The notes: a model not told the origin generated them from the sequence alone. A stretch of DNA of 64,000 nt from Cacajao melanocephalus (GCA_963573385.1 CAUYLG010066129.1:1-64000); one strand, 5' to 3'; shown: positions 33,392-45,640, numbered from the stretch's first letter. Numbers and translations are program-made.

Positions 33392-33828
33392 TGTAATGAC
33401 TGCTGTTGGGTGCCACCAAGATCTCCTGAGATGCTCCTTCCCCTATTGCCCAGGGGTATCGCCAACCAAGGGCTCAGAGGTTAAAAATTGACCTCAGCAA
33501 AAACTGTCAACACCATGCAAGTTTACATCTCTTCTCCGGAGCAGTTTCATCAATGATTTATTAGTTGATGTGAGATATTAAGGTCCAATCCCCATGCTTC
33601 AATCTGGGACAATTTTGAAGGGCCGTCAGAGCTCCAGAGCTCCCTGTGTAACAGTCTGAGGCTCTGTTGTGCCTGCATTGCACTTCAACACCTCCTCGGC
33701 CTCACTCTGCTTTCCTCAGGACCTCACGGATGTTCTCCCTGGAAGTACTCCCCACTGAATTCTGTGCAAGTGAAATTTTGTGTTGAGGTCTGTTTTCCAG
33801 GGCAGCTACCCTAAGATAAATACTGACA
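33392..33828 (+). repeat. 3' LTR of the ancient ERVL element (LTR16/LTR33-like)
   Basis: Begins TGTAATGACTGCTG directly after the pol remnant. Contains 'gggtgccaccaagatctcct', 'ggggtatcgccaaccaaggg', 'tctccggagcagtttcatca', 'tgtgcctgcattgcacttca', 'cactctgctttcctcaggac' and 'gtgttgaggtctgttttcca'. These are hallmarks of old ERVL LTRs. The exact family name is from memory. Confidence 0.82.
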
Positions 33829-34263
33829 ATCATCAGTTGCTACACACTGAGAAAAGAGACGATGAAAGCATAGGGTCTGTACTTACAACACCTTCCCTTG
33901 GGCAGTGTTGTAGCTCCATGTTTTAAGAGTGTTTAACAAATTCAAGTGCACAAGCTGGTGAAATATCTATAAAAAGCATCAAATGAGGAAGCATCAGTCA
34001 GGAGCTTGGATTTTTAAACAGAGTACATTAGATTTAGGTTGATCGTGATAGCAGTCTTTAGATCATTGAAAAACTAACATATGAGAGAAAAATTGGGAAT
34101 TTGTCCTGCATTACCCATAATATTGATCTAAGATCAATGAGTAGAAATTACGTAGACGATTTCAACTCAGAATGAAAAGAAACATAGTGCCTGATAATTA
34201 AAAGGTTCAACAATTGAATAAGTTGCTTTGAAAGAAAATGAGTTCCCTGTCATTGAGGGTATT
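33829..34263. other. No recognisable feature
   Basis: Nothing recognised between the two LTRs. Confidence 0.4.
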
Positions 34264-34623
34264 TGTCTTAGTCTGTTCAGGCTGCTGTAACAAAAATATT
34301 ATAAACTGGGTAGCTTATAAATAATAGAAATGTATTCATTACAGTTTTAGAGGCTAGGAAGTCCAGGAGCAAGGTGCTAGCAGATTTGGTGTCTGGTAGA
34401 GGCCTGCTTTCTGATTCATAGGTGGTGTCTTCTAGCTGTGCCCTCACATGTGGAAGGGGAAGGGTAGCTCTTTGGGATCTTTTAGGAGGGCACTAACACC
34501 ATTCATGAGGGTTCTGCCTTCATGACCTAATTACCTCCAAAATGTCTTACTGTAACCTGGGGGGGTTAGGATTTCAACATAGGAATTAGAGGATGAGGGG
34601 ACACAAACATTGATACCACGGCA
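34264..34623 (-). mobile_element. MLT1-type MaLR LTR
   Basis: Near-complete antisense LTR: 'tgtcttagtctgttcaggct', 'aaactgggtagcttataaat', 'aggctaggaagtccaggagc', 'gctgtgccctcacatgtgga', 'gagggcactaacaccattca', 'tgacctaattacctccaaaa', 'ggttaggatttcaacatagg', 'gacacaaacattgataccac'. Confidence 0.9.
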
Positions 34624-34710
34624 CTATATAAGGAGAAGCTGCATAATCATTTTTGTGGACATTGTTAGTATAGTATTTGGGTCATAAACTAAATGAATTA
34701 TGAGGTGTGT

Positions 34711-35285
34711 ATTAGTTTTCCATTACTCTACAGCAAACTATCACAAAAGTAGCAGTTTAAAACAATATATATTTATCTCACTGTCTCTATGGGTCAGGAG
34801 TCTGGAGGTGTGTTATCTGCACCTCACCAGTTTGAATCAAGGAGTCAGCTAGCTCTGGGGTGTCTATCCTGCTAATGCCTGGGGCCCTCTTCCATGCTCA
34901 CTCTGGTTGGTGGCAAGGTGCACAGTTCCTCAGAACTCTTGAACTGAAGTCCTTGCTGTTTTGCTGGTTGTTGGATGGGGGACACTCTAAGAACTAGAGG
35001 CTACTCCTTGTTTCTTGCCACATGCCACCTCTCCTTAGGCCCTCTATACTCTTACACTCTAATCTGTCTCCAGGAAGGGACCATGACCTTTTAAGGGCTA
35101 ACTTTATTAAGTCAGTGCAAATCAGACAAGTCAACTGATTTGTAATGTCATCACAGGAGTGATATTTCATCATATTCACAGATTCTACCCGTATTTGATG
35201 GAACATAATTATACAAGGCATGTATACTAGGAGTCATGAATCTTGGGGCTGGGCCCATCTCAGAATTCTTCCTGCTATATTGTGC
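34711..35285 (-). mobile_element. MaLR/ERVL-group LTR, MLT1-like
   Basis: Antisense LTR: 'attagttttccattactcta', 'agcagtttaaaacaatatat', 'tctctatgggtcaggagtct', 'cactctggttggtggcaagg', 'tttcttgccacatgccacct', 'tgatttgtaatgtcatcaca', 'aaggcatgtatactaggagt'. Subfamily not assigned. Confidence 0.75.
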
Positions 35286-37309
35286 TTTCCACATATACGT
35301 TTCCAGAATTCCAGTCACCAGGATCATTCATGGATGATCACTAAATTAAAGATCTCATGGGATAACAAAGTATACTTCCTGGGCTGATTTTTAACATGAC
35401 ATTAGCCTCAGTCCTGAGATAATAAGACCATCTCCAGGTCAGTGATGCCCCAGAGGTTCCTGGGGAGGTTGGAGTGGGATGTGTACATTTAGAGCAATGC
35501 CCGTAGCCCTCCAGCCTTCCCCAGGTATCTCAGAAATGTTACAGATATAGAGATGATTTGGAATCCCCAGAATTTCTGAGGACCAAAAATAATAGGTGCT
35601 GAACACCTAGAACAGTGTGTGGCACTAGTAGATTTCTGGAAATAGACTAGAATTTTTCAGGCTTAAACCATGAAGAGGTCCAATTCCCCTCCTATTCTTT
35701 GTCTCAATTTTCAGCTTTTCATCTGGAGACTAAAGGGTTAGGATTTTGTGCAGAATTATGACAGTAGCTCAGCTGAGACCCCTCCCTAAAGAGAGAAAGG
35801 ATGAAATTACTGGATAGAAATTTAGACACTGAAAGCCATACACACTAAGGATCTGGCTACAGATGCCTCCGGGCCCTGAAGGAGGTGATGCAGGAATGAT
35901 TATCTGCCACCCACAATAAGCCAGCCTAATCTGCTCTCATTATATGTGTCTACTGTTTCCTGTGATTGTGCCCCTCCAAATCAGACTGAAAAGAACACAT
36001 TTGGCTTCACCAAGGTGAGAAGCTAGGAGAAATCCTGGCTCTCTTGGCATTTTAGCTTCCAGTTTTTACATCACTGGCCCTGAGAGAGCTGAGTTAACCA
36101 AACAGATCTTTATCTTTGCTCAGTGAGCTGCTTATCTCATCCTTGAGCAGGAACCAAGCAACATTTTTAAATAAGGGTGTAATGTTGGACAGACCCTAAA
36201 CAATGAGTCTTGCTTTGTGTAGAGAATCTGAAGAAATGGACACTCTATATAAAATTATACAACCAGATGAATACTGATCTAAACTGATATTCAAGCAGTA
36301 TCAAAGCATGCTAATTTTTTGGATAAGCAGTTAACATATTTGAGCTAGGGCTTCTGATTTTACCTCTAACCTGATACCCACAGATTTTGAAGTAGACTCT
36401 ACCCTCACTTATTTTTTATTCTGTGGGCATGTATGTTTCTGTGTATTGGTCTGCATATATGTCATTGTTCTGGTAAAAAAAAAATCCTTATAAAAATACT
36501 GGAAAAAATAGAAGCTATTTATATTTTCTCCATTCAGAGATTACCACTATTAATGTGTTGAATTATATCCATTGCAATTTTTATTTATTTGAATCATGCA
36601 TGCTGTTTGGTAGACTAATTTTTTTATATAAAATATATCATGCATGAGATTGAGAGACAGCAGGGACTGTAAATTCTCAAAACCTTGAAAATCTGCTCTG
36701 GTTATTACTGTTAGGCTTTAACTTGAAGCCTCTTTGTATAACCTCATCTCCAATGAATTTCACTGTATCTGACAGGCATCAAGGGACTATGTCAGTCCCT
36801 CTAGTTTAGGATTAGACTAGTAGACTTAATTGTTTCCTATCTCCTAACTCCTAAACTCATGTACTTTTAAATGACAAAATGTAGAGAAATAAGAATTCTA
36901 AGAGTGAAATAAAGAAATTTAAAGGACATCTTCTTTGAAAATGTCAGAATTATTTTCTTTTTCTTTCTCCATAACAAAAAATCCACCCTCTAGCAGAATG
37001 GCCAATGACAGTAATGTCCTTCTCCCGTGTGAAAACTTCTTTGCATAAGGAAAGAAATAATCTTTGCAACCCCTTCCTCATGCACAGGGATTAGTACATG
37101 CCATTTTTGATGAACATATTTTCAACCAATTATATCTTTGAAGACATTTTTTTATGGCTGTAGACTGTCCCATACACTCCACATTCCTGAATGTACCATA
37201 TTTCTACTATACTGGAGTATTAATTGTTCCCATTTTTTCTCATATGTAAGACCATATTAAATGTCCACGTACATTACTCTCTAAAAAGGTTTTCTCCAAC
37301 ATTTCTAAA
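35286..37309. other. Unassigned sequence
   Basis: No gene or confidently named repeat in 2 kb. 36400-36650 and 37040-37260 are AT-rich and could be decayed L1 3'UTR text, but I cannot support it. Confidence 0.4.
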
Positions 37310-38832
37310 GCCTAATTAACAAAAAGAAAAAGAAGGAGAAATGAATCAATGCATACCACTTCAAAAAACGTTCACAAAGGAAGAAACCAAGAGAATAAGA
37401 AAGGAACAAAGGAACTAAAATCAAAATAAGAAATAAGAAACAAAATGGCAATAGTAACTTCTTGCCTTATCATTAATTATTTTAAATATAAATGAATTAA
37501 ATTCTTCAATCAAAAGGTACAGAATGGCTGTAGGGATAAATAAAAACAAGATCCAACTATATGCTACCTACCTGAGATACAATTTAGCCTTAAGGACAAA
37601 CACAGGCTGACAGTGAAGGGCTGATAAAATATATTACATGAAAATACTTATCAAGCAAGAGCAAAAATAGCTATATTTAAAACAGTCAAAATAGATTTTC
37701 AATCAAAATGTATCACAAAAGCCAGAAAGGTCACTATAAGGGAATTTAATACCCCACTTTCAAAAATGGATAGATCGTGCAGATCGAAATAAATCTGGAA
37801 ACAGCAGATTTGAATAATAATATAAAACAAATGGAACTAAAAGATGTATATAGACATTCCCTCCAGCGAAGCAAAGTATAGTGTTTTTTTTTTCCTCAAA
37901 TACACACAAAACATTCTCCAGGATAACTCATAAGCTTAACCACAAACAAGTCTCAATAAATTTAAGAAGACTGAAATAATCTCAAGTAGCTTTTCAGACC
38001 ACAATGGTATAAAACTAGAAATTAATAACAGGATGAATTTTGGAAAATGTACAAATATGTGCAAACTAAACACATCTTGAAAAACCAATTGATCAAAGAA
38101 TAAATATAAAGAAAAATCAAAATATCTTGAGGCAAATGAAAATAGAAATATAACATACCACAACATACAATATGCAACAAAAGTAGTTCTCAGAGAGAAG
38201 TTTATAATGATAAATGCCTACATTAAGAAAAAAATTCTCCAATAAACACTTCACACTATAAGGAACTAGAAAAGAACAGAGAAGGCCCAATGTTAGCAGA
38301 AGGAAGGAAGTAGTAGAGAATAGGGCAGTTTGACTACATCAAACTAAAAAGCTTCTTCACAGCAATGGAAACAAACAAAATATGCAATGGAAGAAAATAT
38401 TTTTAAACCGTATATCTGATAAGGAGTAAATGTCTAAGATATGTAAGAAACTCACAGAACTCAGCAACAATCTGATTAGAAATGAGCAAAGGACCTGCAA
38501 ATATTTTTTTTTTTCAAAAAGCCATACAGATGTCCAACAGATATGTGAAAAAGTGCTTGACATTACTAATCATCAGGGAAAAGCAAATCAGAGCCACAAT
38601 AAGCCATCACCTTACACTGGTTAGGATAGCTATTATCAAAAAGACAAGGGATGACAAGTGCTGGAAAGGATGTGGGGAATCCTTTTGGTCAAAATGTAAA
38701 TTGGTATAGTCATTATGAAAAACAATGCGAAGGTTTCCTCAAACAATTAAAAATTTTAAAAAAACTATCATACTATCCATTTGGGTTTATAGCCAAAGAA
38801 AACAAAATCAATATCACAAAAAATAAAATTTG

Positions 38833-39115
38833 GGCTAGGCATGATGAGTCATGCCTTTTTTTTTAAAAAGTCATACCTGTAATCCCAGCACTTTGGGAGA
38901 CTGAGGCAGGAGGATTGCTTGAGGCCAGGAGGCAAATATAGCCAGATACCATCTTTACAAAAAACAAAACAAAAATTAGCTTGGTATTGGGTATGTACGT
39001 ATGCTCTCAGCTACTCAGAAGGCTTAGGTGGGAGAATTGCTTGAGCTCAGAAGGTCAAGGCTGCAGTGAGCCAAGATTATAACTGGGTGATGGAGCAATA
39101 CTCCATCTCATTTAA
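38833..39115 (+). mobile_element. AluJ-type SINE
   Basis: Old, diverged sense Alu inserted in the L1. 'gtcatgcc' is followed by an inserted T-run and 'aaaaagtcatacctgtaatcccagca', a short local duplication of the left-arm start. Then come 'ctttgggagactgaggcagg', the central A-rich linker and 'tgcagtgagccaagatt'. Confidence 0.87.
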
Positions 39116-39257
39116 AAATTTTTTAAAAAGTTAAATTAAATGTTTAAAAGTAAAATCTCTGCACTCTATGTTCGCTGCAGCATTATGCACAATAGCCAAA
39201 ATATGGAAACAACCTAATTGTTCAGTGAAAGATGAGTGGATAAATATGGAATATATA

Positions 39258-39729
39258 CAGTTGATTCCTGAACAATACAGGGGTTGGGGCACCAACCTCC
39301 TGTGCAGTCAAAAATCCATGTATAACTTCTGACTGGCTAAAAACTGAATGACTAAAAGCCTACTGTTGACTTACTCATAACATAGGCAGTCAAAACATAT
39401 TTTATGTTATATATATTATACACTGGATTTTTAAAACAAAGTAAGCTACAGCAAATAAAATATTATTAAGATAAACACAAGGAAGAGAAAATATATTTAC
39501 TATTCCCCAAGTGAAAGTGGATCATCATAAAGGTCTTCAATATCACTGTCTTCCAGTTGAGTGGGCTGAGGAGGACGAGGAAGAGAAGGGGCTGACATTA
39601 CTGTTTCATGGATGGCAGAGGCAGAAGAAAGTCTGCATATAAGCGTACCTATGCTGTTCAAACCTATATTGATAGAAAATCCACATGTAAGTACCTATGT
39701 TGTTAAATCTGTATTGATCAAGGGCCTTG

Positions 39730-39731
<2 letters not shown>
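39258..39731. mobile_element. Tigger-like (TcMar) DNA transposon remnant
   Basis: Non-autonomous DNA element inserted at a TA (39256-39257) inside the L1. Its 5' terminus is 'cagttgattcctgaacaata' and its interior includes 'gtgcagtcaaaaatccatgt', 'agcctactgttgacttactc', 'gtggatcatcataaaggtct' and 'gagtgggctgaggaggacga'. The far terminus is degraded ('gatcaagggcc') and runs into the TG repeat. A ~33-bp stretch near the end is duplicated ('acctatgctgttcaaac' and 'acctatgttgttaaat'). Tigger4-like from memory. Confidence 0.75.

Positions 39732-39773
<42 letters not shown>
39731..39773. repeat. TG microsatellite, 21 units
   Basis: Uninterrupted (TG)21 plus T at the degraded end of the Tigger-like element. 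Confidence 0.99.
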
Positions 39774-39774
<1 letters not shown>

Positions 39775-40126
39775 CATATACACACAGACAATGATATCTT
39801 ATTCAGCTAAAGAAAAGAAGAAAAACTTGCCATTCAGAACAACATAAATGAACCTGGAAGACATATGCTTAGTGAAATACATCAGACACAGAATAACTAA
39901 TACTGTATGATCTCACTTATGTGCGGAATCTAAAAATGTCAAACACATACAAGAAAGTAGAATGGAGGCTGCCAGGGACTGGAGTGTAAGGTAAATGGGG
40001 AGCTGGTGGGCAGAAGGTACAAAGTTTTAGTTACGAGTTACAGAAATCTAATGTACAGCATGGTAACTATAGTTAATATAATACCTACTTGAAATTTGAT
40101 AGGAAAGCATATATAAAATGTCCTCA

Positions 40127-40164
40127 GCACACACACAGACACACACACACACATACATACACAC
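40127..40164. repeat. CA-rich microsatellite
   Basis: Imperfect CA run with GA and TA interruptions inside the L1 3'UTR. Confidence 0.95.
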
Positions 40165-40312
40165 TGGTGACTGCGGGTGGTGACGGAGGTGTAATTTAAT
40201 TTCATTATGGTAATCATTATACAATCATTGTGTACATATATCAAATCATATTGTATACTTTGAATATACACAATTTTTGTTATTTAAATATTTAAAAATT
40301 TTAAAAAGCTGT

Positions 40313-41059
40313 ATTCTAAATTTTAAAGAGTAAATACAAAATGGATTGAATGAACTCAAAGAAGAAAGTTTTCTGGCATCAGGGATAGCAAAAGGTCAGC
40401 ACAGTGACAGAAAGGTTTGAGAGGAATCTAGAAAGTAGAGACAGAAGAACTTTGGAGAAGACAGTGCTGGCTTGTAGACTTCCCCAAGGGAGCCTTTCTC
40501 TGGATGCTTCTCATCACTGCAAGAGAGGTTGCTATTTGACCCTCCTTTCATCCCACTCCTTAGGCTTAATTTATCTGGAAAAACCGTCAAACTATATTCA
40601 AATCATGGTGTAAATGTCATGCTAGGGAATGGAACTAGATTTGACTGTGTCTTAAATAGGTAGGTAAATCGTACTTCCACCACACTGCTGGTATCAAAGC
40701 AGTTATTGGGATGGGAGAGCAGAGGAAGGATAGTTTTATAAGTAGATATCGCCGACATATATATACATATACACATATATACACACACACATGTGCATTA
40801 CTACTTCGTATGTACATATCCCACAAGTGTTCAATACTACTATTAAGCCTCATTATAACAGACTCCACAGACATGGAATTTCCTTGAAATAAGCATTCCT
40901 TGCCATCTCACTCCTTCCTCCAGTTTCTCAATCTTACACCCACAGTGTTATATGTTCCTATCTAAAAATACAGCAGCACATGTTTATGTAAAAATACCGT
41001 GTCATGAAGATAACAAGAGAAGGCTCCCTTCAAAAGCAGAGTACTAAGAAGAGAACTGA
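40313..41059. other. Unassigned; short TA/CA-rich run
   Basis: 40756-40792 is an imperfect alternating purine-pyrimidine run ('catatatatacatatacaca'). No repeat or gene is otherwise recognised. Confidence 0.5.
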
Positions 41060-41215
41060 GATGAAAATTGGGAGCTTTGGTTTCTAATTTTGATTCTGCT
41101 TGTGATTAAGTATCAAGATGTAACCAAGTCAAATAATCCTCTCTAAGTCTTTATTTCTTCATTTATAAATTATTAGTTGGGGCAACATGCTATCTAAACT
41201 CCTTTTAGTGCTATT
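41060..41215 (+). mobile_element. Possible MIR
   Basis: Sense MIR-like order: 'tgattctgcttgtgattaag', 'taaccaagtcaaataatcct', 'ctctaagtctttatttcttc', 'atttataaattattagttgg'. Diverged. Confidence 0.45.
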
Positions 41216-41587
41216 GTGGTATATGTCTGATGACAGCTGATAGTGAAGTTTCTTTCCACAGTATAGTTCATAAATTCTTGCCCTATATTTCTTGTTTTAT
41301 GAAGTTCTTTCTTAAAATTTTTGCATTAAAAACATCACTTATTGGGAGTATCCACAAGTAGCCTTGGAGGGGAAATGCATTAAAATCAAGCTAATATATC
41401 CATTTCTACTTCCTGAGATAACAACCTAAATTTTCAGTTGAAGAAACCTTTTTTTATTTAAATTAAAGCAAATACATCTCATGAAGATACCTTCAACTAT
41501 GAAAGGACCAAGGAACACTATTGCAACAACAACAAAAAATCTTGCCCCAGAGAAAAATACTTTTTTTAGTTATAAATTTATTTAAAT
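41216..41587. other. No recognisable feature
   Basis: AT-rich, nothing recognised. Confidence 0.4.
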
Positions 41588-41791
41588 GCAGATCTTAACC
41601 AGGAACAATTCTACCCTCAGGGGACATTTGACAACGTCTGGAGATGTTTTCATTGCCCACTAAATCTATTGACAGTTAGCGGGTATGAGGCTGAGGATGC
41701 TGCTAAGCATCCCACAGTGCACGGAGAGCCCCCTACAACAAAGAATTACCCTGCCCAAAATTCCAATAGTGCTGAGGTTGAGAAACTCAGA
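41588..41791 (+). mobile_element. MER5A-type hAT-Charlie DNA transposon
   Basis: Non-autonomous hAT element: 'ctcaggggacatttgacaac', 'gtctggagatgttttcattg', 'gaggatgctgctaagcatcc', 'cacagtgcacggagagcccc', 'acaacaaagaattaccctgc', 'aatagtgctgaggttgagaa'. Near full length; terminal bases degraded. Confidence 0.92.
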
Positions 41792-42504
41792 TATAACCCT
41801 CTCAAGCTCACTAACCACATTATATCAAGCTTGAAAAACCCAAGTTGACACTGAGACTGGGAGCCTCACCACAAAATGTTCATTTTAGATTTGCCTAGAG
41901 AGAAACCATCCTCTCAGATAAAATTCTGTAAAAGAGTTCGGCAAAAAACTGATTACTTTTGTGCATGCAGGCATTTATTCTTCTATTCCGAGTTAAAATC
42001 CTGCAAACTCAGCTACTTTGTGTTTCATATATTGCTATTTCATATCTTGATTTCTAAAGATTCTTTTTCAATCTGTAGCAAAAAATGTACCTAATATTAG
42101 TTATGATTATATTGAGAAATAGGAAAATTCAAAAAGCTAGTCAGATTCTTAGGCATTCCTGCACACTATCATATCAGAGGTATTAGCGGAGAGCCACGCT
42201 GTGGTTTTAAGTTCCCCCTCTTCAAACTAGTTGTGTTCTCTGTATCTGATCAATTTTTGTGGTAGGCTTCAGCCTTCTCTATATTTCAAATAATCACTAG
42301 TAACTGACATTTACGAGGAAGAAATTGATTATTCAACAAAGAAGGAGTTTCTACAATTTTCTGAAATGAATACTGAAGATTATATTGACCAAAGATCAAA
42401 TTTCTAATATTACTCATTCCTACTTTCAAATCTAGTATCCTCTGTTTACAATGTAGGGATTTACATGCAAAGATGGCCACTATTAATTTATTGCTTTTTA
42501 TACA
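41792..42504. other. No recognisable feature
   Basis: Nothing recognised. Confidence 0.4.
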
Positions 42505-43030
42505 GGCATGAAGCTCTCCTTTCAAGTGGAGGTTATTCCTTCATTCACCCTCTTGAACATGAGCTGGCCTAGGACTGCTTTGACCATTAAATTCAGTGGA
42601 AATGCTATTGGGCCAGTTTTGGGTTTAGTCTTTAAGAAAACTAGCAGTTTCTGCTTTCTTCCTCTTGGAACCCAGCCCCCATGCTGTAAGGAAGCCCAAG
42701 CAACCACATGGAGAAGTCCATAGGAAGAAGAATCAAGGCCTGCAGACAGCATCCCCAACTGAGTTACCAGCTGGCAGCCATCAACAACGTGTTTGCTACT
42801 GAGTAAGTGAGCTTAGATATGGATCTGTCAGCCTCATTTTCACCACCCCAGGTGGTACCGTATAGAATACAGACAGACTGACCACACGTAATCCTGCGCA
42901 ATTGAAAATTTCCATTGTTTGAAAAATTGAAATCAACAAATTACAATCTCTAGAGTTGAATAATAGTTTGCATTTTAAATTATTAAGTTTTGGGGTAGGT
43001 TTTGTGCAGCAATAGACTACCAAATCACAC
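42505..43030 (+). mobile_element. MaLR/ERVL-group LTR, MLT1-like, sense
   Basis: Sense LTR: 'gctattgggccagttttggg', 'agcagtttctgctttcttcc', 'tcttggaacccagcccccat', 'gctgtaaggaagcccaagca', and at the 3' end 'aaattattaagttttggggt', 'aggttttgtgcagcaataga'. Antiparallel open frames of 71-78 codons inside it are shadows. Confidence 0.72.
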
Positions 43031-43339
43031 ATCAAAGTCTGAATTAAAATGTGACTTCTATTAACAGCTTGTTAACATCATATGAAAAATACTCAATTTC
43101 CATTAATTGCAAATGTCTCATGAGCTATTATCTTTCTTATAAATTAGATTACTTGGTAGCTTTGAGATGCTCAGATATGTAAACAATACCAACAGAATAA
43201 TCTGTTGATAAGTACATAGATTTCACTGCAAAGTTTATATCGTTTTCATGTTTTTATGATCACAACGTTCCACACCCAGTTTTAGGTGCTTTCTGTGGAA
43301 GTATAGGCAAAACAAGGACTTAGTACTATGTGAATTTGG
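43031..43339. other. No recognisable feature
   Basis: AT-rich, nothing recognised. Confidence 0.4.
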
Positions 43340-43345
43340 AATCCC

Positions 43346-43350
<5 letters not shown>

Positions 43351-43389
<39 letters not shown>

Positions 43390-43533
43390 CAACAGAGTCT
43401 TGCTCTGTCACCCAAGCTGAAGTACACTGGTATGACCATGGCTCACTGAAGTGTGCACCTCCTGAGCTCAAGGGATCCTCTTGTGTCAGTCTCCCAAAGT
43501 GCTGGGATTGCAGACTTGAGCCACCATACCTAG
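43351..43533 (-). mobile_element. Free left Alu monomer (FLAM) with 37-base T-tract
   Basis: A single Alu-like monomer in antisense: pure T from 43351 to 43387, then 'cagagtcttgctctgtcacc', 'tgaagtgtgcacctcctgag', 'agtctcccaaagtgctggga' and 'gagccaccatacctagc'. There is no second arm. Target duplication 'gaatccctgaaatttt' (from 43339) and 'gattccctgatctttt' (from about 43538). The long pure tract is unusual for such an old element and may reflect microsatellite growth. Confidence 0.88.
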
Positions 43534-45069
43534 CTTAGATTCCCTGATCTTTTAAGTGGCAGTTACTACCATAATCTTGACTCCTTCCACTCAGCAAAGT
43601 AATGATGCTTAACCTATATCCCATAAAGAAGCACAGTTAGAAAAATGTTGTGTGGGGCTGTAATGCAAAGCCATTTGAGTTTGTCTTTGTAGGTAGTTAT
43701 CATTGCTACTTTCTGCTGATTTTTCATTTTGCCCTCACCACTCCTATGTTTTTAATGTTTTCAAATATCAATCTACACTTCATATTTTAAGTATAACTTA
43801 ATGAGTCTATTTTAGGCGGAAAGCACCAAGAAATTTGAAATGTCTCTTATTGTTTTATAAGAACATCCAGAAAATTAGTAACATTTGTAAATTCTAGTTG
43901 GTTGTTCTGATGTTCTTTAATGTATGATTCAAACTGATAAAGGCTTATTTTATCAGAAACTACAATCAATTTCAATGATTCCATTTTTTGCTGGTTTTTA
44001 TCAAATGCAATACTAAGTCTAGATGCCAGATGTCATGGACTGTAATAACATCTACCTAAACTTATACACTTTAGAAAAGATAAAATATTGAATAAAAATA
44101 TTTGGAGTAGACAATGTAAGTCTATAAATTGCATTTATTTTTTGAATCACTATATATTGAATACAGAAGGCATAGGGAAAATTTAAAAATCGGTAACACA
44201 TCAGGAAAATGCATCCTTTTCACTCTTTAACTGTAGTAACTAGAATCACTGAAGTGTACAGTAGCAAGCATTTCTGCTGATTTCTCTGTGGCCTCTAAAT
44301 GAACTGGTAGATACTTGAACAGATGAAAACAGAAAGTTTCCATTTTACGTGGCTAAAGGAAGGCATTCACAATGAATGTAACCAGATCTTTGTTTCAGAG
44401 ACAAGAACTTGATGATTCAAAAAGATTTGTGAAGTACGGTTACTACAAGACATAGAGGAATTTGAAAGAAACTTGTGACTTCTAAAAGCAGCTGAAAGAA
44501 AGATCAGTAGAATGGACCCCTGGAGTTAAGTTGTCCAGAGAACCTGAAAGTGTCTACTTTATCAATCAACTAGAATGGGGAACTGAAATAAAACATGTTA
44601 TGTGAGGGCACCACATTCCAAATGACCCAATCTCATTCTTCATAGATTTGCTTAACTATGCCTTTCATTGATTACTGACGTGTATACCACTACTACAATG
44701 TTTTCAATTCATAAATTGGGTAGCCTCTCAAAATCACCTTTGGAAATAATTATATGTTATAAATAAGTGTAATAAACATTGTTTTTTAAATTATAATAAG
44801 CACATTTAACATGAGATCTACTCTTTTAACAAGTTTTTAAGTCTAAAATAGTCTCAACTATAGGCTAATCACTTTTGTTTTTATTCAGTTTTCTCATATC
44901 ATTGTAACTAGAAGATAATAACACCTCTTCTATCATTAAATTTATTATGCAACCATCTGGGATGAGGCTGTGAACACAACTGGTGCTCATCAGATGTGTA
45001 AGGACTGTGATGTCAAAGAGAAAAGTGTTTAGTGCTTTACTTGGCAGATGAACAAATACTACTGGAGGC
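43534..45069. other. Unassigned, AT-rich, apparently single-copy
   Basis: About 1.5 kb with no repeat, RNA gene or supported exon. Confidence 0.45.
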
Positions 45070-45285
45070 AAGGGAGTGTAAAGTCAAGGAGCATGGGCTC
45101 TGACCTGGGTGTAAGCCCCAGCGCTGCCATTTTAGAAGCTACTGCCCTGGTGCAACTTCACTTCTGTGAGCTATTGTATCCTTATCTACAAAATCGATGT
45201 AAATGTGGTACCAATTTATGGGGTTGTTTTGATAATTCAATGAGAAGATGCAAGTATGAAGAATGTTAACATATAAATATTTAGA
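45070..45285 (+). mobile_element. MIR SINE
   Basis: Sense MIR: 'aaggagcatgggctctgacc', 'gtgtaagccccagcgctgcc', 'gtgcaacttcacttctgtga', 'gtatccttatctacaaaatc', 'ttttgataattcaatgagaa'. Confidence 0.87.
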
Positions 45286-45299
45286 GCCCCTTCTCCTAC

Positions 45300-45640
45300 C
45301 CACCAGAAATAAATGCAGAAGTAAAAACCAGTTAGGTTTTCTGTGATAACAAACAACCTCCAGCTCCTTCAGCTAAGTTCTCTGCAGACAACTCTCTGAG
45401 GAGCTGTCCTCCACTGTTGGCTCAGCATTTTCTGCTCTTTGGATCTTATGGCACCTCTATGTCAACACATGCTTTCACAACATGCTAGCAGGAGAACAGA
45501 ATGCTAGAGAATCAAGCACCCATGGTTGATATTTCTACCCAGAATTAAAGGATGCTTCTTTTAACTGTATTGGTCACAGTGGTCACATGGCCACACCTAA
45601 GTTCAAGAGCTGGGCAGTGTAATATTCTATGTATTTGGAA
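45300..45640. repeat. Probable old LTR or other repeat, unnamed
   Basis: Text such as 'tcttatggcacctctatgtc', 'acacatgctttcacaacatg', 'tggtcacatggccacaccta' recalls the antisense form of ERVL/MaLR LTRs. I cannot assign it. Confidence 0.4.

Larger units (their letters stand above)
37310..40312 (+). mobile_element. Old L1 (L1M-type), internally deleted and multiply interrupted
   Basis: Sense L1 remnant. 37320-38320 covers the endonuclease region ('gaattaaattcttcaatcaa', 'aagatccaactatatgctac', then 'accacaatggtataaaacta' near 37999) up to the start of the RT domain ('gttagcagaaggaagga' at 38292-38308). The sequence then jumps at about 38317-38328 to the ORF2 C-terminus ('tgactacatcaaactaaaaa'), so the RT core is missing. 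ORF2 C-terminal text continues to 38822 and resumes at 39150-39257 and 39774-39850, followed by the 3'UTR to about 40312. It is split by an Alu, a Tigger-like element and a TG repeat. Open frames of 60-76 codons at 38430-38866 are pieces of it. Confidence 0.88.

Noticed and set aside
43235..43471. Minus-strand frame with a lysine run
   Set aside because: The lysines are the translated T-tract of the Alu monomer.
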